64,000 nucleotides of DNA from Enoplolaimus lenunculus (taxonomy: Eukaryota > Nematoda > Enoplea > Enoplida > Thoracostomopsidae). A model generated the notes under the pieces. The model was not told the origin of the DNA and ran no database searches. It saw nothing but the letters and a program-made list of their open reading frames with translations. The stretch spans positions 1 to 64,000 of the forward strand of contig JASANG010000722.1 of NCBI GenBank assembly GCA_030248215.1, read 5' to 3'. Made by a program: the position numbers and the translations under genes. How positions within the stretch are numbered: the stretch's first letter is position 1; each line of letters opens with the position of its first letter. This document shows positions 10,532-21,700 of the stretch, in pieces.

Positions 10532-11947
10532 TGATTAGTTTCATATTTCATCGCAAATATATTATGATTATACATTCGTATGCAAATGAGCAAACATGTG
10601 CACAACGCACAGCCCGCTTTAACACAAGCTGCTGAGGTGAACTCGGTAAAATCTATCTGCTGTTTCAATGTGAACCCTTTTTAAGAAAATTTTGAGTCTG
10701 TATTTAGGACTTTAGTATTAATAATGTTTGAATAGTAATAACTGAAAAATACAAATAGCATGAAAAAATTTTCTTTTAAGTAATTAATGAGTATATTGTC
10801 AATGTTAGATTTTTTGTTACTTGTGGTATTGCAATATGTTGCAAACAAAAACTCAGTGCGCATATATCTAATCAATGATAGCTTCCGGCTGGAAAGTTTT
10901 CATTGTTTTTCATTTCTACGCTTCTTTCATCAAACTATATTAAAAGTGCTGTTTTTGAGTTTTATTTTTACTAAATATCAGGGTGTAAACGAATAGTTAA
11001 AAACACGAAAATGGAAACGGATAGTGATCAAAATAAACGGAAACGAAAACGGACCCAGATTTTTACCGGAAACGGAAATGAATATCCGGTTCCACCCTGC
11101 TAAATATGTTTTACCTTTAAAGATGATTAAGTTTTAAGTATAGCTCCAGTAAAAGCCTAGCGGATTCTGTTTCACAACTGTAATAATCCATAACGAAAGC
11201 GTCCTCAACTATTAATATAACTTAACTGTTTAATTTGCTTAAAAGCTCATGAAATTCTAGCATACCACGCAAAGTTTAATATAAATGTTAAGTTTGAATT
11301 CTAGGTTACTGTGTTATTAATGAGTTTGTTGTAACTTGACTGCTGCAATGGCGAATGCCTTCTATGACATGAGTTGAAAAACCTTAATATTAAATTATTT
11401 ACTGTTTTGAACGTTTGAATTTTAAATGAGCAACAAACATTTCAACGTCGATCGTTTGCTACTAAATTTAGGTACGGTTTATGGTTTACCCAATCAGATC
11501 TGCGTTATAAACATTCAAAAATTGCGTCATCTACAATATCCTTTGATCACTGGCTACTTATTACCCGTTTAACCTCAGCCTGTATTCTCAATTGCGTGTT
11601 GCATCTATCACCAGTTAGTGATACGTTTTGCAACATTGGAACCAGCGCATGATGAGTTTCGAATTTCAGCACATTGTCCGCGTTTGATTTGCCCTACTTC
11701 TGTACCAATTTTGAAACCTGTATTTGCAGATATTCGTCAGTTTGAAAACCTAGCGCTAAATGATAATTGCTATACGAATTTGAGAATACGGGCCCTCAAC
11801 TTAGCACGCCATAAACAATACGCGTTTTGTCTTAGCAATTTGAAACTGGGTGAATAACTTGAAGCTTTATTAAAGTCAAGACATTTCAATCCAATGTTGA
11901 AAACTATCAGTCGTAAGAAAACTGCATGTATTGAGCGAAGCTCGGAC
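10532..11947. other. Intergenic, no gene; CCGTTTC element inside
   Basis: AT-rich DNA upstream of the transporter gene. Apart from the small element at 10979-11099 I see no exon, RNA gene or tandem repeat. Confidence 0.5.
10979..11099. mobile_element. 121-bp element with CAGGGTG ends and GGAAACGG repeats
   Basis: The left end CAGGGTGTAAACGAATA and the right end, read inverted as CAGGGTGGAACCGGATA, are imperfect terminal repeats. The centre is degenerate (GGAAAC)n. Related fragments lie near 2325, 6068-6155, 6348-6415 and 59390-59465. Non-coding. Confidence 0.6.
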
Positions 11948-12510
11948 ATACTTGTGAAATAATTCAAAAAGTCCTAATTTATTCTTAACTAATTAAGCTA
12001 ATATGTAAATTAACTATTTGCAAACTATTCAATTATCGGTCTTGAAGGTTTGTAAATCATTTGTTCAAAATTCTCATACCAAAAACCCTTTAGTAGTGAA
12101 CCTCATTGCTTGTAACCCTAATAATCAGTAGAATAATATAAAAAGTCCTTATTTTAGCTAAACTAATTAAGCTAATATGCAAATTAGCTATTAGCTAACT
12201 ATGTAGTTATCTGTTTTGAAAGTTTATAAACAGTTTATTTTGATTGCTCGCACCTAAAAACCCTTCCGTAACCCTAATAATTCGTGAAATAGTTTAATAT
12301 GTCCTAATTTAGGCTTATTAATCAAGCTAATATGCAAATTAGCTGCTAACTATTCAGTTATCGGTTTTGGAGGTTTGTAAACAATATACTGAATTTCATT
12401 GGTTGTAACCCTAATAATACTGTGAAATAATTCGAAAAGTGCGTATTTTGGCTCAACTAATTAAGCTAATATATATGCAAATTAGCTTTTAGCTAACTAT
12501 TAAATTATCG
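11948..12510. repeat. Four tandem copies of a 130-175-bp unit
   Basis: The phrase CTAATTAAGCTAATATGCAA recurs at about 11988, 12162, 12327 and 12457. Each is preceded by GTGAAATAATTCAAAAAGTC-like sequence and followed by TTATCGGTTTTGGAGGTTTG-like sequence. Units shorten toward the gene (spacings about 174, 166 and 129). It lies just upstream of the transporter's first exon. Confidence 0.85.
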
Positions 12511-12552
12511 GTTTTGGCGGACGGACGGACGGACGCACAGACAGACGCACAT
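12511..12552. repeat. (GGAC)n / CACAGACA simple repeat
   Basis: GGACGGACGGACGGACG followed by CACAGACAGACGCACA ends the last tandem unit. This is a short simple-sequence run. Confidence 0.85.
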
Positions 12553-12701
12553 CCACCTTTCGACTGCCGTGCACAAAATATAAAACGCTTCACGTTTCGC
12601 TTAGTTCAATAACAAACGTTTATCTATTCGCACCGAATTGGTGTTGTTGCATACTTAATTTGTACGGTGAAACTTTAAATCAATGATAAAAACTTTTGTA
12701 A

Positions 12702-15700
12702 ATGTTATGCGCAAGGAAACGAAGATTTCGGATAAAATCCGCAGTAGGTAAACGTCAGGACAAACCTGATCGTAATTTTTTCCACAAAGTAGTATCTTTA
12801 AAAGTTTCAGGCAAACATGGCGCATACCAGCGGCGTGTATACATTTTATCGAATATTACCTGGATAACACTTGCGTGGCAAATACTAGTTCCTGCGTTTC
12901 AAGCGTCCAACATTCCACACAAATGCTCATTCGACAACGAAACCGACCTTGAGTCCAATCTGCTTTCAAATTTCACAACAGTTGAATATAAACAATGCTC
13001 AATTGCGTTGAACACAACGTGGCAGACCGATAACCAAACTGTTGACATTCAGTGCGGATTAAACGGAACTCATGTCGCATTTGATTCATCATATGGTGAA
13101 AATATAGTTTCTGAGGTTTGTTTGACATTCCAATGCCTTCTTGCCTGGCCTGTCGCCAAGGGAGGCAGGGTTGAGCTGAATCCTTTAGGAAAATTTTGGC
13201 CCTTCTAGGAAATTTTCAACCTTGCTTGTAAGTCAACGACAACGTTGGTATGCCCCTCTACGGGCATGCTTCCTGTTGCGACAATATTGAAATATACTCA
13301 TTTACAGTGACTGTAATATTGTGGTACAGTTGGCCTTGTGATATCACGCGCCAGTGGTGTTGTGGGTAGCATGTCTGTCTTGCAAGCGAAGGGCCCGGGT
13401 TTGACCCACGGCTGCTCCGATGTTTCATTGCCCATTGCACAGCAACATATTGTGTTCACTCTCAAAGTTGGGAGATGGATAGGACTATGCGTCGCAGTAG
13501 CGCAGGACTCGGTGGTCACCTATGGTGGCTATCGACTAGCTCCGCTGACAGAATAGTGTACCATGGTGGCTGCATGCCACACCAGGTTCGATGTGGGTGG
13601 CTATTGAACACCGCACAGTGCACGTGAGATCATGGCTGGCCATCTGGAATTTGGGGAGCACATGGCTGGCTATCCACTGATACCCTGCATCTGAGGACAA
13701 ATCCTTACAGTAACCTTTAACCATTTCTGATATGAATATTATCAGTTTATTTCAGATTAAGGTCAGCCTTGACTTCAAATATGTCGATATTAAAAAGATT
13801 TTGTCACTCGCTATGCTCGCTCTTTAAAAATAAACCGACTTTAATGTTTGTTTAATGCTATATTTTAAGCTAAAATACTGATATTTGTCCTACCGCTAAT
13901 TGTTTTCCTATAGCCGATCCAGAATTTTCTGGTCACTTTTTGAATTTTAAAATTTTACAGTTTTAAAAAAGACAATCTATTTTGCATCTTGAGCACTGCT
14001 GGCGAAAAACACATGGCGGCTTTTTAATTCTTTATTCCATATAAAGAATTATCAAATATATAATACACATAGACATATCTCAATCATGGAATGCTGCCCA
14101 AATTACGTATGTTTGGCGTTCCAGCTTTAATATACAGATTACTTTTGCTTACAGTATGACCTGGTATGTAGCTTTTCGAAACAAACTATAGCATCGTCGG
14201 TTGGTTCCAGTTTCATGCTCGGAAATATGGTTGGCGCATTCTTTCTTGCACCTTTACCGGATATTATCGGCCGCAAGCTATCGCTCACAGCATGTCTTTG
14301 CATTCAAGGACTTGTCTCGTTCGCTACTGCGTTTGGTGACGGCATTGTTGCGTTTATTACGCTCAAGTTTATCGCAGGATTTATGTATACTGTAAGTAGT
14401 CACTTTTGCTAAAATTGCGTCTGGCTTCTCGCTCGCTTCGCGCGCAAGTTTATCTTCATTCAGCGTTTCCCGTCTATTTTTACTCTTGGTTGCCCAGACA
14501 TGCGATTTTTGCGTATTTTCCGGGGACGAGTTCACCATTTTGGCCAATAATTCGTTACCCATTCAGAATTTTTTATTTTCGGGAAGGTGTCCTCGAATAG
14601 GTTGCTTTGTTAACTTCAAATCCCCAGCCGAGAAATACTCTATCCGCCACTCCACACGCAGTGTCCTAATATGATGAGCGAATGTGGGAGTTGAAACTAT
14701 GTGGATATAGTCGTTAAACTCTGTTCATCATTGTAGAAGCCAACCTAGGCTAAACAATCCTTACACCGATCCGTACCTGTACAGAAATTCAACAGTAAAC
14801 AATGGGCGGTTTTAAAATAACCTGTTGAATTCTAGCGGTTATTAAAAGAATTTTCTCGCTAGTTACGGCCTACTGGGTTATAAACTAGTGCATGAAATTT
14901 TACTGACCCGAAATAAAATTTGGCTACACCTTTGCTGATCGCGTGTTTCAATCAATTTAAGTATAACCTTTTTAGGGTGTTGTGTTATCGAATTTTGCGT
15001 ATTCAACCGAAATTGTCACAACCCAAGATCGAGGTTATGCAACGCTACTGTTCGGCATTTTATGGTCAGTTGGTTATGTACTACTTGCAGTGTTGGCGTA
15101 CTTTTTTCGCAACTGGAGACATTTGCAGATCGCTATTTCGTTGCCTTATTTGTTTTATTTTAGTTATTACTGGTAAGTACTGCAGTGATAGACAATGGAA
15201 GAATGATAATTCTTAGTGAAGCAGTACCATATACAGCCCTTCATTGAAAAATTTTGCTGCGAATGCGGTGGGGCTCGAACCCACGAATATGTTCTTGGCA
15301 ATTTTCGCCTGTGTGTTATTGTATTCAAATGATATTGATCAGCCACTACGTTGTAGGGATACCACTGGATCCGTTACTCCGCTGAATTGAAATTTTCTGG
15401 GGAAACCCGAGAGACGCGAAATTTGAGCGTGTCGGGTTGGAAAACCACTGGTTGAAATGTTTTTGGAGCCGTAGCGGGGTATTCACCTGGGGGATCCAAG
15501 TGTGTGACCCCTGGGTGTAGTACTCCGTAGGCGTGGGATTTGGTGGTTTCAAATTTGAGATCTAGGGGTTTGAAGGGAGAGCGCAGGTGAGTAATATTGG
15601 CGGAAAAAGTTGATCTGAACTGGATTTGAGTGTTTTTGAGCCTGGGGCGGTCCTTTCTGTCTTTTGCCGGCTTGGGTAGTTTCTTACGAGTTGTATAGAA

Positions 15701-18700
15701 ACTGGGATTTTTGAAATTTCGAATTTTCGGGGTAAAGTATGTGGTGTATGTTGTTTATATTTTTGAAACTTACCTGTAAGATGTTATACAATATTGAGTT
15801 CACGTTAATATTGTTTTGTGAACTCATTGGCGGTTACGCTTTGTTGTTTGAACTCACTTAGAATTTGTGTTGCAAATTTGGATGGTTTTAAGTTTAAATT
15901 TGGCGGTTAGATTTGTGTCGTAGTTATTTTAGTTTTCTGACGGGTAGAATAAGTTGTTATAGTTTTCTTAATGTGGATGTACGAGGAATTCTCTAAAATT
16001 TTGGATGAATTGGCCAGAATTTGGTGGAATTGTGATCAAGTTTAATTTCGAGTTATGCTGAATAAAGGTTCTTAGCTAGCGGAGGAAAATTTTCTTTACT
16101 TACTTTTAAGTTTTTGGTTTGGCTTGTTAAGATGGCGAGATGCAGGAGTAGTTTATTCGAATTTCCGAATTTGGTTTTTGCGTTATTTGTGGTATTTCGA
16201 GAGAGAATGGCGAATTCAGTAGCTCGACTCAACCGTGGTTTTAACCCAATTGCAATCAGATTAACTACGATATAAATTATACTACGCGCTCAATAGTTCG
16301 CGCTTATTTAACTGATGCAATTCATCTATTAACAACATCGATATCATCCAAGTTTTTATTTCGGAAACAAAACTATTGGACTTGGCTCAAACATGGACCA
16401 AAGTACTCGAGACAGTCCGCCGCGAACTCCTCCCCCAACGAAATCTGCGTCTTCAACGTCGGAGACCATTCCCGTGTCACCTAAGACGTCAGCTCGGTTG
16501 AATCCGCTCGCGGAAGAGTTTCGTCCGGCAACACCGGAAGGGGGCCGGTGGGCGGCAAGTCCACCGGCTCGGGAAGAAGTAGCAGCATGGGAAACCACGC
16601 TACGGCGAGAGGCGGAACAGGTAAAGAGCCATGTTTTGAGTCGAGTCTGTAGGTGGAATCTAAGAATATTAGGTATGGCTAAACGTTTATACATGACACG
16701 GAATTATGGAATAGTGCATAATGTATTACTGAGTTATAACTTTATAATAAACTACAGGTGTCTGATTTGATAAGGGATGCTAGCCCCTGTGATTTTTGTA
16801 TTGCTTGGAAATTCTGTTTCAGTACTGAATTTGAGATTACCGTTTTTACCAAATTATAGCGCTATTGTTTTCGTTGGATTCCCGCAGGACAGGAATATTT
16901 TTGTTATTTCGGACTCAGACTTGCGCGAGTAGCTAACGAGCAAGTCCGGGTCGGAACTTGTTATCGTGTCCGGACCGGAGATGGATATTTTTCTTTTTCC
17001 TTTTTCATTTTTCTTTTCCCGGGTGATTTTTGGGCCCTGAGTATTGAATGATTATTGCAGATAGCAAAAAAATTTCTACAGCCTTAGAAATAGGCGGTGC
17101 GGGTCCCCAATTTTTCTTTTTCCTTTTTGACCAACTCCTTTTTACCAAGAATTTATTTTTCCCCGCACTCCGAATTTTGTCTGCCCGCTGGATGGTCAAT
17201 GTAATTTTGCCGCGGTGGTCAGAAATCTTACCCGGGGGCAGGAATGTGCGAGGATAAGAGTCTCCTAGCCCCAAATCTTTTTCGGGATAATCTGTGTTTC
17301 AACGGCGTTCGCCGGCTTGCAGCCGGCGAGGGACTTTTACCAAACAGAATTATGTGCGATATTTTATTCAACGATCCGGTAGTGATAAATGTTTGCGTTT
17401 TGATGGTGTATACATCGCGAGCTCGAGATGGGAAACCCATCCCGGACGTGATCGGGCGGAGTAGCGTAACTAGACCTAGTAGCCAACCTCGATCAAACCA
17501 TAAGGAGTACCCGCCAAGAATGGGTGGCAAGGACTTTCGATCCAGGGTAACTTTCCTTATATACGTATGTAAAAAGATTTGACTAACCCAACCTTGTCAA
17601 GATAATCTGCTGAAGACTTACAGTGTGATGCTCTACTTGCCTTTGAAAGCTACAATTAAATGTAAGCTTTAGGAACGATAGGTAGCTTTCAAACTGGTCC
17701 AAGTGATTTAAAAACTACTTACTGTAGTCACCTGAATAAGATGGGGGTGGTAATGAGAGGAAGGGTATCCCCATTTTGAGTTTCAATCAATAGGAGTTCG
17801 TATCCCTAATAAGAGTCCGTATACGGATAGAATCCCTAAACCCTAATTAGAGTCCATAAATGTCAAATATTCCTAATTTTAGCGTATAATCATTCTACGA
17901 CCAACTAAAGTTGTGTTCGAAACTTTAAGGGTTCTTAAACTTTGGAAGTACATTCCTAAGTATAACCTTGCGTTACCGCTCAAACTGTGGACACAAGACA
18001 AATATAACGTATAATTCAACGGATAGCTGCAATACCGGATATACATATCACTAACGAAGATCGGCGGAAGGCGGGTTCAAAATGAATAACAGTCCATAAC
18101 CAAATAACAAGGGGGTACCCTCTGGGAGAGGCCAAATAAATATCAGTCCATCCTTCTTATTCGGGTCACTACAGTAACTGGTGCGTTCATCTGTTAAGAT
18201 AGGATGTTGAACAGTGGTGCATTCAAAGGGAGATATCGGAAATAAATTCCTTTGAAAATTTTCTGAAAAAAGATCGTTTGACATTCGTGAAAAAATTACG
18301 CTGCTGGATCCTTAAAGTCCTAACCTCGATCGCTACCCTTGCGCAAAAATACTTTCAAATAAAAATCCTGGTCACGCCCGTGACTTAAAAGTAGCTGTTT
18401 TTATTCGCTCCGTCCGTGAACTGTGCCCTCCTTGCTTTGATTTCAGGATACTTCCAGAATCGATAGCGTGGCTTGCATCGCGGAAAATGTACGCTCGCCT
18501 TGAACGTGAAGCAGCACGTGCGGCACGTCTAAACAGAAAAACAATTAATATTGCAGATTATTTTGAAGATGATTCCTTGACTACATTCAATCCCGATTGT
18601 AAAATGTCTTATAAGCTGACAAGAAGGCAAATTTTATTTTCGTTTTGCCGTTCGCCGATCCTTGTGATTACCTGTTTGATTATGTGTTTCATATGGTAAG

Positions 18701-21700
18701 TTGAAAAATTCAAATGCCGACAGTTAAAAAATGTGCTCAAAAATTTGTCAAAAAAACAAAATCTAAGTCGTAACGCAACTGAGCGTATTTGCGAGTTGGA
18801 CGGTCCAAAGGGGAATCCTCCTGTCTGACCAGAAAATAGGATTGTTTCATTATAGATGTTGTGTCGCGGGTCTGATTGAAGTACTGAAATCTGATTTGCT
18901 GAATAAAAATGTGAAGGAAAACAATTGAACTATCACCGCTCAAGAATGGAAGCAGTATCTGGTTTCTCAAAAAGCACGACTATTTAGCACTAGCTATTTT
19001 AGGCCAAATGTTGCCTTTTACCAGTGATTGTGGAAGGCACAAAAAGGTGTTCTTGTCTTTTATCATTAAACTTGCCTATCCCATATCTCTACTAAATACT
19101 TTCAAAATGAGCTAATTAAAAACTATGTGTCATGGTTATTAATAACCAATTAAAACGCATGCTGGCATGAGACAAAATTTCTTTTGGGCTAACCAAAGCA
19201 ATAATTGTGCGTAGCACTTGGCCGCTTTGGAATCGGGTTGAATTACGGTTGTTCTTACGAAACATTCACCCAGTTTTTTTAAAATTCTTAGGTTCTCCTC
19301 TTAAAATTTAGTTATTTTAAGTCTTTATAATATCGCAATAATCTCGCAAAACTGTGAAGAATTCTTCTTGTTACTGGGATTTTCAGATAGTTTCGGCCGT
19401 TGAAAATATATAAAAGGAGTACAAATTTTGATATCTTTGTTAATAGTCTATAATCCTATCAAGTCCATGAATGGATACGATCCAAGAACTCTAATTGCAC
19501 TCCGCAAATGTCGATTACCCTAATTAGTGTGTGCATATTTAATAAGCCGTTCTTGGACGAAATAAAGTTAAATACAGCAAATGGTCACTAAAATTATATG
19601 TTACCGATATTCATAGAAGTTAAGTTTAAACGTACTTAAAACCACAGAAGAGCATAAAGTGAAAGGTGGGGCTCCAAATAGCCGTAAGTGGACTACTAAT
19701 AAATACCAGTTTAGGCCAATGTTACTTTTAGGGCCGTAACCGTAGATTAAGCGTATTCCTAAGCCTAAGCCTAAGCGTTGCAAAAGCGTATTCTTAAGCC
19801 TGAGCCTAAGCCTAAACCTAAGCAACATAAATGTAGTCTAGAATGCAAGCCTACTCTTTTACAGACCCACCAGAAACCCCGGGACGTCCCTAAAAGTAAC
19901 TTGGGCCCCAGTTCAAAATCATATAACAGGAGGTAAATATATTCAAAGTCAATATTAGTCCGCATTTAATTTTATGTCAGTGCAGTTTGTGCGCAAATCC
20001 ACCAATTAAATTTGCTTCAGTATTTGTTCCAGGTTCACCGGCGCTTTAATATACTTTGGCCTTTCGTTGTTCAGTACCGAACTCGCAAGCAATCGCTATA
20101 TAAGTTTTGCACTGTCTGGCGGCGTTGAAGCATTCTCATACATTCTCAATTGTTTTTGCCTGACAAAGTAAAGTTCCATTTTTCGTGGTATTTTATGCAA
20201 CAATACAAGGGATTATAATTTATTTTTCGGACTTCGTATTTTTTCCATTTCAATTTAAAATACGGCCATGCACTCATGTATACAGCACACATATTCGATC
20301 CTGTTGACGATTTTTTTCTCAACTTCAATTTTTCCCGTTACAGAAGAAACAGTAATTGGAAAAAGCACACATTCAACCAATGGTATTGCTACAAAGACTT
20401 GTAATATCTTTGTAGCAATAACCAATTTGAGTTTATTTACTTTCTTTGAATTCAAGACTTTGCAGTTACCACTTAGGACAAATATGTGCTCCTGCAAGAG
20501 CATATATGAGCTATTCAAACGCTTAGTAATATCAAGAGTGGATAATCGCGATTTAACAAGAGTATGCAACTGGGCACATTCTGTTGTAGAAAAGAATGTT
20601 CCCGGCACGCGTTGCGTTTTTTCCCTACCACCCCTTTGTCTAGAGATGCGGTACAACCGGTGCGAACCGTGGCACTTTATGTATGCGGCGTCCAACATGC
20701 TACCGTTACAGTTTAATTTAGTGGTATTCATGTGATAGCGACCCCCGTCTAAACAAGGGAAGTCGACCAAATACGCAACACCCGGTGGTACATTTTGTAC
20801 CATTCGGAAACCCGAAAGTTGCACACTCTTGTATCATGCACTCTTGGTAATAATCATGTATCATCGTTCAAATATTCTTATACATGAAGGAAATAAAACA
20901 GACTGTCTTAGAATTTATACCAAATTGGCTGCTGTTTGTAAAATTGGTCACTTTTTACTACGAAAACTTTTACTCCAAAATTCTCAAATGGTACACTTAC
21001 AAACTGGTTAAGCCTTAAGTTCATTGGTTATTAGGTAATCGTTGCAGACTTGGCAGACGTACCACAGTTTCCGTGTCACACTTGATCACAGGAGTTGCTC
21101 TATTCGTTTTATTGTTTCTGCCTCAAAAAACAGGTGCGTGCATTATTTATATTTCAGAAATGCTATAAACTTGAAAAGAGCTCAATAAAAATTGACAACT
21201 TATTTTGAATTCTGTTTATATTAAATCTGGAGCACGCTACGATACGTGTACAAATTTTTCATGAAGTTCGCTATGTAACATTTGTGTCATGTATACAATC
21301 GATTAAGAACACAAATCGGAACCAGTATACAAGAGGAAGAAATAGAGGGAATGTCTCCTCAAGAAATTTCTGTATTAAACAATAAAACACACTTTTAACA
21401 GGTTTTAAAATATGTTTGTACATTCTAGAAATAAAAAATTCTTTTTATAAAGACTGTTCCCTCGATTTAGTCTCTGGCTGCGCTTCTGATCCGAACGATA
21501 CTAAATATAAAAATGCTGTTCTATTTTGAGATACGTGACACAAATTCCACTTAAAATGGCTAGTTGGACATCGTATCCCAAAGATAAGAATTTAGTGTTT
21601 CGTTGCTATTTATTTCATTTTATACTGTAGCAACCCGAATAAGGCGGTGTAATAAGAAGAAAGTCTCAATTCTGAGTCATACTCAATAGGAGTCCGTATC

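Larger units (their letters stand above)
15351..17600. other. GC-richer insertion of unknown origin in SLC22 intron 3
   Basis: Parts of this 2.2-kb stretch are clearly richer in G and C than its surroundings. It contains two open frames on the + strand (16393-16620 and 17242-17532), each ending at a donor-like GT. It looks like a foreign piece, perhaps an old retroelement, but no reverse transcriptase or terminal repeat was found. Treated here as an unclassified fossil. Confidence 0.35.

Noticed and set aside
15245-15350. Minus-strand tRNA gene with long variable arm
   Set aside because: Only the T-arm folds; no acceptor stem or anticodon arm could be paired.
20255-20824. 189-codon minus frame within SLC22 intron 5
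   Set aside because: No recognisable motif; it overlaps a hairpin and a repeat shared with 41900-41945, and the opposite strand is equally open.
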